Source of the DNA: an uncultured bacterium
GTDB taxonomy: Bacteria; Planctomycetota; UBA1135; GCA-002686595
DNA: 64,000 bases
Assembly (NCBI GenBank): GCA_938075305.1
Contig: CALJGV010000010.1
Coordinates: 310,001 to 374,000, forward strand
Reading direction: 5' to 3'
Positions 26,877 to 34,039 of this stretch are shown piece by piece (position 1 is the stretch's first letter; every line of letters starts with the position of its first letter). The position numbers and the translations under genes were made by a program. The notes beneath the pieces are model-generated. The model had not been told where the DNA came from, searched no databases, and was given only the letters and a program-made list of their open reading frames with translations.

Positions 26877-27258
26877 AGCGTGGAAAGGAGATTGAATCGG
26901 GAACAGCTGGCAGCGGCCTGTGGCGCATTGCCCCAGCTGAGGGAACAGGAGTGCTCAAAGCAGACTACCAGTACCGCCACGAATACGATCGGGTCCTTTT
27001 CGCTGGACCGTGGCGAACCCGGTCTCTATTCGGGATTCAGGACGGGCAGCCCACTGCTTCGGGGTCGCGCGCGGGCTTCACGCCTGCATACAGCCGGGGA
27101 CCACGCCGCTCACGGCTCGCGGTCCCGATGCGAGCATCGGAGGTCCATTCCTGGACCTGCTGGGAGACAGGGGGGGGGCGCCGTCTCGATCGGGCACGGT
27201 CTACTCGGTTTGGTCACGGGCGGGATCTCCAGGAACGCTCGGCGCTCCCTGGAGGCGG
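26877..27258 (-). other. 382-bp intergenic region with clustered inverted repeats
   Basis: This region lies between the start of the secreted PPC-like gene and the stop of the DUF3299 lipoprotein gene, both on the minus strand. No coding frame is convincing. It holds hairpins at 26992-27009 (GGTCC/GGACC), 27071-27086 (one wobble pair), 27097-27126 (GGGACC/GGTCCC with an inner GCCG/CGGC), 27125-27140 (CCGATG/CATCGG) and 27141-27158 (AGGTCCA/TGGACCT), then a run of nine Gs. It may hold a terminator, a structured 5' leader or a small RNA. Confidence 0.55.
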
Positions 27259-28047
27259 CTACCCGTCGCGCTCGGTCATGGCTTTGGGCTTCGCCGGGGC
27301 CTCGAAGGCCTCCACCGAGTCCGCCTTCATGGTGTAGACGCCGGTGGCGAAGCCGAACTCGTCCTCCAGCCTGCCGACGATCAGTTCCCCGCGGACCACG
27401 ACCGGGACGTAGGGGAACAGGCGCGCGACCGCATCGCCCCGCATCTCCACGTACACCCACTCGTCCGGGCGGGGCATGCCCCCGAAGCAGCACGACATCA
27501 GGTCCCGCACCAGCATGAAGATGACGATGTCGTCGCTCTTGGGCTTGTACTCCAGCGGGATCATGTAGCCGACCATCGCCTTCTCATCCCCGGCCTTGGC
27601 TTGAACGGGCCCCGGGAACTTGAAGGCTCGGGCGAGCTCGGTCTCAGGCTTGTAGAGGTAGTCGAGGAGGGCGTCCAGGTCGACGCTGACCAGGGAGAGG
27701 TCACCGAAGGTCACCAGCCCGTCGATGGCTCCCGCTGCCGCCTGGCCCGGATCGGCGAGTAGCTCCTTGGCGAGGTTCGGGTTGATGGCGCCGACCTCCA
27801 TGCTGCCGTTCGTGCCTCCGCCGGGCTCAGCGAGCGTCCCCTCGATCACCTCCGCTGTGGAAGGCGCCGAGGTCCAGACGCCCTCCTCCGAGGCATCGAG
27901 GAAAGACCGCCCCCGAACCTCGCCCAGGGACGGGTCGTCTACCACGTAGACCTTGGTGCCGCCGTCCACCTTCTCGGGTGAACCGCAGCCGCAGGCTGAG
28001 GTGATCGCGATGGCGGTGAGGAGGCTGAACTGGATCGAGTGGCGCAT
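27259..28047 (-). CDS. DUF3299-type lipoprotein
   Basis: This is a 262-residue exported lipoprotein of unknown function. The ATG at 28047 is chosen over an upstream in-frame one because it begins a signal peptide with a lipobox-like SAC (Cys19); a GCGS spacer follows. The C-terminal half (about 155-240) has the pattern of DUF3299: GYMIPLEYKPKSDDIVIFMLV, a central CCFGGMPRPDEWVYVEM, then VVVRGELIVGRLEDE and GVYTM. The double cysteine and the PRPDEWV stretch are the family hallmark. It precedes the intergenic hairpin cluster and lies 105 bp downstream of the M28 peptidase gene, so co-transcription is possible. Confidence 0.78.
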   Translation of the reverse strand: MRHSIQFSLLTAIAITSACGCGSPEKVDGGTKVYVVDDPSLGEVRGRSFLDASEEGVWTSAPSTAEVIEGTLAEPGGGTNGSMEVGAINPNLAKELLADPGQAAAGAIDGLVTFGDLSLVSVDLDALLDYLYKPETELARAFKFPGPVQAKAGDEKAMVGYMIPLEYKPKSDDIVIFMLVRDLMSCCFGGMPRPDEWVYVEMRGDAVARLFPYVPVVVRGELIVGRLEDEFGFATGVYTMKADSVEAFEAPAKPKAMTERDG

Positions 28048-28152
28048 GGCGTGGGGTCGAGGACCGAAGAGACGAATACGGCACCCTCGCCACGAGTGTG
28101 GGGCTCCACCGTGGTTGGTGCGAGTACGGATCAAGTGAGATTCGTGTGTACC

Positions 28153-30258
28153 TCACCTCTCGGTGCTGGTCGCGATGAGAACCCGCAGGGCGCCGAGGCA
28201 CCCAGAGCGGCGCTGGAGGACCGCCCCGAGGTGCTCGACCTGTTCCCTCGCGACGCGTCCGTCTCCCTCCACCGCGGCCTTCTGGAGGCCAGGGAGCGGC
28301 CAGGCTGCGTAGCCCGAAGACTCGTCGGGGGCCGTGTAGAGGTTGCGGTACCAGGGGCGCCCAGGAAGGCCGGATTCGCTGAGCCAGGCGCGCTCCAGCC
28401 CGCGGAGCAGCTCATCGGCGAGCCCGCAGCCGACGTCGTCGAGGGTGCCACTTCGAGCCGCCGCGCGCAGGCGGCCGGTGAGCTCTTCGGCCGCCACGGC
28501 TTGTTCCTCGGCGCGATCGATCACCGCCTCGAGGCCCGCGGGGCCGAACAGCTCCGGCTCGGCGTCGAGCAACTCGCGCGCGGCACGGGAGAGCGCGCGC
28601 GCTGGCCGGCCGAGGTCGAGGGGAAGGATCGGAGCGGTCGAGGCGCGGTCCACGGCCACCGCGGTGATCCGGGTGATCAGTCGAGCCGACTCGTAGTCCT
28701 CGCCCACCACCCGGCGGTACCAGGTGAGGTCGTCGTAGAGGCTGTGGTAGGCGGTGCCCGGTGCACCACGGGCGCTGATCGACGCGGCGGGGATCGAGCA
28801 CAGCGCCAGGAAGGAGACGTGGTCGGACCCGCCGCCAAGGAAGCCCGGCTCCGGCGGGTCGGCGGCCTCGCCGCGCCATGCGTCGAGCGCCGAGATCGCC
28901 GGCGCGGTCCCAGGCTGAGGGACGGCGGCCGCGGCGCCGTGGATGAGGGAGGTGAGGCTCGGCGAGGCGCTGACGCCGAGGCGCAGCCCGGAGGCGGCGG
29001 CGTCGAGGTTGACGTAGAGGTCGGCCCCCTCGATGAGCGCCTGGCGGTTGCCCTCCACCCACTCACAGGAGCCGATGATCCCGTGCTCCTCCGCGCCCCA
29101 CGCGGCGAAGGTCACCGTGCGGCGCGGCGGGCGTCCAGAGGCCGCAGCCTGCGCGGTGATCGCGCGGGCCGTCTCCAGCATCGCGATGGTGCCAGAGGTC
29201 GGGTCGTCCGCCCCGTACACCCATGCGTCGTGGTGCGCTCCGACGATGATCCCCGGGGCCGTCTCGGCGGACAGCGTCCCCCGCAGGGTGCCCAGGACGT
29301 TGGCGGTCTCCACGAGGGCGCGCTCCTGCTGCACCTCCAGTCGCACGCGGACGCCGGCCCCGCCCTCCAGGCGGTAGCGGAACGGCATGCCGCCCTGCCA
29401 GTCCTTGGGCACGCTAGCCCCCTTCATGGGGGCCATGATCTGAGCGGCCGCCTGCCAGCCCACGGGCTGGACGGGGATGCGGGGGAGGGCGATGTCCTCC
29501 GGGTCGAGGCGGACGGCGTCCTTGGTGGCCTCGATCCCGGGCGTGAGCGGGTCCCCGCTCCAGGGGAGCGTCTTCAGCGAGCCCCGCTGGATCTGGTCGC
29601 AGTTGGCCCAGCCTCCCTCGGGGGTCTCGAGGCCGCGCCCGTATCCGGAGTCCTTGGGGTCCGTGAAGATGATCAGGCCCGCGGCGCCCGCCTCCTCCGC
29701 GAACTTGGCCTTGTAGCCCCGGAAGTTCCCGCCGTACCTGGCGAGGACGATCTTGCCCTCGCAGTCGACCCCGAGCTCCGCGAGCCGCTCGAAGTCCTCC
29801 TTGCGGCCGTGGTTGGCGTACACCACCTCGCCCTCGGCGGTCCCGCTTCCGGAGTAGGCGTTCCAGCCCAGGCGCAGGAGATCCCCTTCGAGCTCGGAGT
29901 AGGTCGAGCCGGGCAGGGCCATCTCGGTGAGGGGCAGCTCGACCTCAGAGGGGGCCACGAGCCGCAGGGAGGCGCTGACGGGACGCGAGAGGTAGGCGGT
30001 GAACCGATGGACCTCCACATCGAGGCCCATGGCGTCGAAGGCGCCGGCGATGGCGGCGATCACCTTCGCGTCCCCTGGACTCCCCGCGGCGTGGGGGCGA
30101 GACGCGATGAGGTCGTGCCACTCCCGCAGGTGATCGGGGGTCACGGACTGGCAGATCGCGCGGTCCCGATCGAGGCGAGCCTCGACGTCTCCCTCGGACC
30201 AGAGGTCGAGGCCGGGCGGGGTCTGGAGCGCGCCGAGCGCTAGGATCGAGAGCAGCAT
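28153..30258 (-). CDS. M28B family metallopeptidase (glutamate carboxypeptidase II / NAALADase-like)
   Basis: This is a 701-residue exported zinc peptidase. The ATG at 30258 gives a short signal peptide (LLSILALGALQ). A protease-associated (PA) insert spans about 140-260 (VVYANHGRKEDFERL, GKIVLARYGGNFRGYKAKFAEEAGA in shorter pieces). The catalytic domain has all M28 ligands: His342 and Asp352 in HHDAWVYGADD, Glu390/Glu391 in GAEEHG, Asp419 in NLDAA, and His505 in AYHSLYDD. A helical dimerisation-like domain follows (about 560-680). Human homologues cleave C-terminal glutamate from peptides or folate polyglutamate; here a periplasmic peptide-scavenging role is inferred. The rpmB terminator lies just upstream. 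Confidence 0.92.
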   Translation of the reverse strand: MLLSILALGALQTPPGLDLWSEGDVEARLDRDRAICQSVTPDHLREWHDLIASRPHAAGSPGDAKVIAAIAGAFDAMGLDVEVHRFTAYLSRPVSASLRLVAPSEVELPLTEMALPGSTYSELEGDLLRLGWNAYSGSGTAEGEVVYANHGRKEDFERLAELGVDCEGKIVLARYGGNFRGYKAKFAEEAGAAGLIIFTDPKDSGYGRGLETPEGGWANCDQIQRGSLKTLPWSGDPLTPGIEATKDAVRLDPEDIALPRIPVQPVGWQAAAQIMAPMKGASVPKDWQGGMPFRYRLEGGAGVRVRLEVQQERALVETANVLGTLRGTLSAETAPGIIVGAHHDAWVYGADDPTSGTIAMLETARAITAQAAASGRPPRRTVTFAAWGAEEHGIIGSCEWVEGNRQALIEGADLYVNLDAAASGLRLGVSASPSLTSLIHGAAAAVPQPGTAPAISALDAWRGEAADPPEPGFLGGGSDHVSFLALCSIPAASISARGAPGTAYHSLYDDLTWYRRVVGEDYESARLITRITAVAVDRASTAPILPLDLGRPARALSRAARELLDAEPELFGPAGLEAVIDRAEEQAVAAEELTGRLRAAARSGTLDDVGCGLADELLRGLERAWLSESGLPGRPWYRNLYTAPDESSGYAAWPLPGLQKAAVEGDGRVAREQVEHLGAVLQRRSGCLGALRVLIATSTER

Positions 30259-30357
30259 GACGCCAGGGTAAGAAGCGAGGGGGGAGGCTGGCACCCCGGG
30301 CCTCGGCCAGAGAGCCCGCTGCACTCCGTGGGCGATGAAGCCCGGTGGCAATGCCCA

Positions 30358-30409
30358 CCAACGAGGAGACCCCGCGTCGCCTCGGGGCGCCGCGGGGTCT
30401 CCTCGTTGG
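30358..30409 (-). terminator. Very strong terminator hairpin downstream of rpmB
   Basis: A 19-bp perfect stem is formed by CCAACGAGGAGACCCCGCG (30358-30376) and its exact complement (30391-30409), with a 14-base loop. It lies 12 bp after the rpmB stop and 100 bp before the M28 peptidase start, both on the minus strand, so it should separate their transcription. There is no long T-run. Confidence 0.8.
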
Positions 30410-30420
30410 AGCGGTTGGGC

Positions 30421-30717
30421 TCAGGCCTTCTTCTTCTGTCCGGCCTTGATCGGCTTGATGAGGCCCGCCTTGAGGAGCGTGGGGTACGCGCCGTTCTTGT
30501 CGATGGTCCGCATGGCGCGGGTCGACAGACGGACGGTGACGTACTCACCCATCTCGGGGACCCAGATGCGCTTCTTCTGGACGTTGACCTTGTACTTCCG
30601 CTTGGTGTGGCCGGTCGTACGAAGGCCGACGCCGCCCTGGGACTTGGGGAGGCCGCGGCGGGCAATGTTGCCGCCGACCTTGGTTCCGCTGCCGGTGATC
30701 TGGCAAGTCCGGGACAT
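30421..30717 (-). CDS. rpmB: 50S ribosomal protein bL28
   Basis: This is a large-subunit ribosomal protein of 98 residues. The N-terminus SRTCQITGSG, the basic TTGHTKRKYKVNVQKKRIWVPE in two adjacent pieces, and VTVRLSTRAMRTIDKNG are the family pattern. It is longer than the 62-78 residue form of many bacteria because of an internal insertion and a lysine-rich C-terminus (KPIKAGQKKKA), like the long forms known from Thermus. It is not next to rpmG here. A 263-bp gap upstream holds the promoter; on the transcribed strand that gap includes T7 and G8 runs. Confidence 0.95.
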   Translation of the reverse strand: MSRTCQITGSGTKVGGNIARRGLPKSQGGVGLRTTGHTKRKYKVNVQKKRIWVPEMGEYVTVRLSTRAMRTIDKNGAYPTLLKAGLIKPIKAGQKKKA

Positions 30718-30980
30718 GATGGACCTCTGTGATGAAGGGGGTCAGTGGGGGCCGCTGGGCAGCCCTCTGGGATGCTGGAGGCGTCCCGGCCCGTCTCCTC
30801 GACGGTCTCAGGGGCGCGTTGTGGGATGCGCGAGCCGGCCTGGGGGCTGACTCGCGGCCCAACAAGTTAGCGATCTGGGTGATCGGTACCCCCCCCGAGG
30901 GCCAAAAAAATCCCCGCTCTCCGTCGCCGGTGCACGGCTCCGGCTCCCCGCGCGGGCCCTCAGGCGCCCCCGGGGCCCGG

Positions 30981-32045
30981 TCAGCGGCGCTCGTCCCCGT
31001 GGATCCGGACCGTGACCACCCCGTCACGGGTCACCCAGCCCCGGTACATCCCCGCTGTGGTGAAGGGCGCCACCAGGGTCCCATCCGCGCCGAGCGCGAT
31101 GCACCCACCGGAGCCCCCGAGAGCCGGGAGCTCCTCCAGGACCGACTCCCTGGCGGCACGGGGGAGGCCTTGACCCCCGTACAGCATGCGGGCGTGGAGC
31201 TGGTGGGCGATGGCCAGCCGGATGAAGAACTCGCCGTGCCCGGTGCAGGACACGGCGCAGGTGGCGTCCGCGGCCCAGGTGCCGGCGCCGATGATGGGGG
31301 AGTCGCCGACCCGACCGAAGGCCTTGCGGGCCATGCCGCCCGTTGATGTGCCCGCGGCGAGGTGGCCGCTGCCGTCGAGGGCGACACAGCCGACGGTGCC
31401 GAACTTCTCGTCCACGGGTCGGTGGGCGAGGTCGGCCGTGGAGCTCGCGTCCCGGGCCTGCATTCGCTTCAACTGGTCCGCGCGCCTCGGGGTGACGAAC
31501 CACGAGGCCTCCATCGTCTCGACCCCTTGGGCCTCGGCGAAGCGGTCGGCCCCCCCTGCGGCGAAGAGGACATGGGGGCTCTCGGTCATGACTCGGCGCG
31601 CCAGCGAGATCGGGTGCCTGGGCGTCCGCGCGCCCGCGACGGCCCCGGCCAGGCCGTCCGCGCCGTCCATGATCGACGCGTCCAGCTCGACTTCGCCCTG
31701 GTCGTTCAGGACGGCACCTCGGCCCGAGTTGAACAGCGGCGAGTCCTCCATGGGGCGGATCGCAGCCTCCACCGCGTCTAGCGCATCCCCGCCGGCCTCG
31801 AGGGCCGCGTAGCCCGCCTCCAGGGCCTGGGTGAGCGCCAGTCGATAGCGCTGGTCCATCTCCGGAGTCATGTTCTCGCGGAGGATCGTCCCCGCCCCCC
31901 CGTGAATGGCGAGCACCACGTCGGGGACCACCTCCATGTCACCGCCCGCGCTGCCCACCGGCGTCGAGGTGCAGGCCGCGCACAGCAGGAGGGAGGCGAG
32001 GGGGAGGTGGCCCCGGGAGAACCGGGTCAGGCTGTGGTCGCTCAT
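30981..32045 (-). CDS. Isoaspartyl peptidase / L-asparaginase (Ntn-hydrolase family)
   Basis: This is a 354-residue exported N-terminal-nucleophile hydrolase that would hydrolyse isoaspartyl peptides or asparagine and self-cleave into alpha and beta subunits. The signal region ends with LLLCAAC (Cys25), probably a lipoprotein site. The alpha part contains AIHGGAGT (about 47-54) and SGRGAVLN (107-114); the beta part begins at the nucleophile Thr217 in KFGTVGCVALD. AAGTSTGG, the GDSPIIGAGTWA block and CTGHGEFFIR follow as expected for plant-type asparaginases. It lies 90 bp downstream of the SPFH genes on the same strand and could be read through from them. Confidence 0.92.
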   Translation of the reverse strand: MSDHSLTRFSRGHLPLASLLLCAACTSTPVGSAGGDMEVVPDVVLAIHGGAGTILRENMTPEMDQRYRLALTQALEAGYAALEAGGDALDAVEAAIRPMEDSPLFNSGRGAVLNDQGEVELDASIMDGADGLAGAVAGARTPRHPISLARRVMTESPHVLFAAGGADRFAEAQGVETMEASWFVTPRRADQLKRMQARDASSTADLAHRPVDEKFGTVGCVALDGSGHLAAGTSTGGMARKAFGRVGDSPIIGAGTWAADATCAVSCTGHGEFFIRLAIAHQLHARMLYGGQGLPRAARESVLEELPALGGSGGCIALGADGTLVAPFTTAGMYRGWVTRDGVVTVRIHGDERR

Positions 32046-32135
32046 GCACCGAGGCTAACGGGGTTGGCGGCTCGCCAGCAAGGAAAGCGGCCACCGGCGC
32101 GCGTTCACCCGCACCGCGCCGGGAGCGACGGGTGC

Positions 32136-33074
32136 TCAGTCGTCCAGGAACACCCGGGCCGGCTCCTCCACGGAACCGTCCACGGTGCGCAACTCAGCGC
32201 CGTCCAGGATGCGCTGGATGGCGTCCATGTAGAGCTTCCGTGCAGCGTCCGAGTCGGCGTCGCCCACCGCCGCCGCGAGGTCCTTGAAGGCGCTGGCGCG
32301 GCCCCGAGCCTCGGCGATGGAGCCCTCGGCGCTGGAGCGCGCCTCCTGGAGCATCTGGCTGACCCGGGTCCGGGTTGCGACCTCCAGTCTGTTGGCCGCG
32401 AACTGGGCCTGGGCGATGGCGCGCTCTCGATCGGCGAGGGCGTCCTGCACGTCGGTGAACGCGCGGCGCACCCCCACGGGGGCCTTGCTCTCGAGCAGCT
32501 GCACTTCGTCGATGACGACGCCCAGCCCGAGGCGGTCCGCGTCCCTCTGGATCCGCTCACGCGCCTCGCTCGGGACCACCGCGAGCCCTGCGGTCAGCAC
32601 CTGGTCGATGGTCAGCTCAGCGACGATGTCGGTCAACGCCGCCTCGCCAAGGCGGCGGAGCGCGAAGCGCGGGCTCTCGCGCTCGCCGGACCCCGAGGCG
32701 CTGACCCCCGAGACGCCGTAGAGCCACGCGCGCACGTCGAACACGCGGAAGAGCACCGTCGCCTTAAGCTCGACGATGTTCGTGTCAGCGGTGAGCCACT
32801 GCTTTTCCCGCGGAGTCGGGTCGATGGACATGAGCTCATCGACGAGGCGAAACCCGATGGGCATCTGCAGGGATCGGTCCACCTCGGCCTTGCGCACGAC
32901 CTCGATGGGCCAGGGCAGCCGCAGGTGGATCCCCGGGGCGAGCTCACGGGAGGCCGCGCCGAAACGCTCCACCACACCGCGCGAGCCGTTCTCGACGGTG
33001 GCTATGCACAGCCATCCCAGGAGCGCGACGACCGCCAGGGCGGCGCCCAGGCCGATGCGGCGGTCCCGGATCAC
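32136..33074 (-). CDS. SPFH/Band-7 protein, HflC-like
   Basis: This is a 312-residue membrane protein with one N-terminal transmembrane anchor (about 8-28, LGAALAVVALLGWLCIATV) and an SPFH domain. VVERFGAASRELAPGIHLRLPWPIE, split by the usual turn, and the ATVLFRVFD strand are HflC/HflK signatures. They are followed by a long helical coiled-coil region (about 190-290; AQAQFAANRLEVATRTRVSQ). The GTG at 33074 overlaps the stop of the upstream SPFH gene by 4 bp, so the two are translationally coupled. HflK and HflC form a cage around membrane partners such as FtsH; here the linked partner is a metal permease. It is the last gene of the four-gene metal/SPFH run. Confidence 0.85.
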   Translation of the reverse strand: MIRDRRIGLGAALAVVALLGWLCIATVENGSRGVVERFGAASRELAPGIHLRLPWPIEVVRKAEVDRSLQMPIGFRLVDELMSIDPTPREKQWLTADTNIVELKATVLFRVFDVRAWLYGVSGVSASGSGERESPRFALRRLGEAALTDIVAELTIDQVLTAGLAVVPSEARERIQRDADRLGLGVVIDEVQLLESKAPVGVRRAFTDVQDALADRERAIAQAQFAANRLEVATRTRVSQMLQEARSSAEGSIAEARGRASAFKDLAAAVGDADSDAARKLYMDAIQRILDGAELRTVDGSVEEPARVFLDD

Positions 33075-34039
33075 TCTCCGCCCTCCGTCCGGGTGGGGGA
33101 CGGTGCCTCCATGGCCGGGCCCACGAGCTGGAAGATCTGCCCCAGGGGGTGATCGGCGGGAAGCACGATGAGCGCGCCCCGGAGCGCGCTCTCTGCGATC
33201 TCGGCGGACCGCAGCCGCCAGTAGAGCTCGGGGTTGAGCTGGATCGATTCGTTCTCGATTCGCTTGGCCTCGGCCGCGCCCTCGCCCCGGATCTTCAGGG
33301 ACTCCTGGCGGGCCTCCGCGAGGATGCGTGACTCCTCGAGCTTGGCCTCGGTCTGGATCTTGGAGGCGCGCTCGTTCCCCTCGGAGCGGTACTGGGCCGC
33401 GAAGCCCTCGCGGGCCGCTCGCATGCTCCGCTCGACGGAGGCCTTGTTGTCCTCTGGGAACGTGATGCGCTCCAGCCCGACGAACTCGATCGCGACGCCG
33501 TAGCTGTTCTCCTGGCAGCGCCGGGCAACCTCCTCGGTGGCCATCCGGCGGATCACGTCCAGGTTGCGTTCCCGGCCCGGCTCGCCCACGAGGTCCGAGA
33601 AGGGGCCGCGCTTGAGCACCTCGATCAACGCCGACTGCAGCAGGTCGCCGATCCGGTCGTCCGCGCTCTGCCGGGTGCGCAGGCTGGTCAGGAAGGTCCG
33701 CGGGTCGTCCACGCGCCAGGCGACGAAGGCGTCCAGTTCGACGTTCTTCTGGTCGAGGGTCAGGAACTCGGCCACAGGAGGGTCGAGCAGGTGGGTCCGG
33801 ATGTCGATGGGGTAGACGACGTCCGCGGGCGCCGGCCATTTGAAGTGGAGGCCGGAATCCTCCACGAGCCGCTCGGGGTCGCCGAAGCGCGCGACGACAG
33901 CCACGGTCCCCTCGGGGACCGTGAAGGTGCATGCCCAGCCGGCGGCCCCCAGCGCGGCCGCGCCCAGCCAGAGGAGAGTGGAGCGGGCGGCGCCGGTGCG
34001 TGCGGGCAAGCCGTCGGTGGTCGGTCGGTTCATGATCAA
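33071..34039 (-). CDS. SPFH/Band-7 protein, HflK/HflC-like
   Basis: This is a 322-residue membrane-anchored SPFH protein. An N-terminal hydrophobic helix (about 22-38, TLLWLGAAALGAAGWAC) precedes VPEGTVAVVARFGDPERLVEDSGLHFKWP in two SPFH strands, then DQKNVELDAFVAWRVDDP and a helical tail with many alanine, glutamate and arginine residues (about 205-265; EAKLEESRILAEARQESLKI). This order matches HflC-type prohibitin-fold proteins. The ATG at 34039 overlaps the upstream permease-SPFH stop by 4 bp, and its own stop overlaps the next SPFH start by 4 bp. Three SPFH domains are thus made in one coupled run. Confidence 0.85.
   Translation of the reverse strand: MIMNRPTTDGLPARTGAARSTLLWLGAAALGAAGWACTFTVPEGTVAVVARFGDPERLVEDSGLHFKWPAPADVVYPIDIRTHLLDPPVAEFLTLDQKNVELDAFVAWRVDDPRTFLTSLRTRQSADDRIGDLLQSALIEVLKRGPFSDLVGEPGRERNLDVIRRMATEEVARRCQENSYGVAIEFVGLERITFPEDNKASVERSMRAAREGFAAQYRSEGNERASKIQTEAKLEESRILAEARQESLKIRGEGAAEAKRIENESIQLNPELYWRLRSAEIAESALRGALIVLPADHPLGQIFQLVGPAMEAPSPTRTEGGE

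Noticed and set aside
30889-30910. C8 and A7 homopolymer runs upstream of rpmB as a terminator or promoter
   Set aside because: No paired stem sits next to the minus-strand T7, and no clear -10/-35 pair is seen, so no regulatory call is made.
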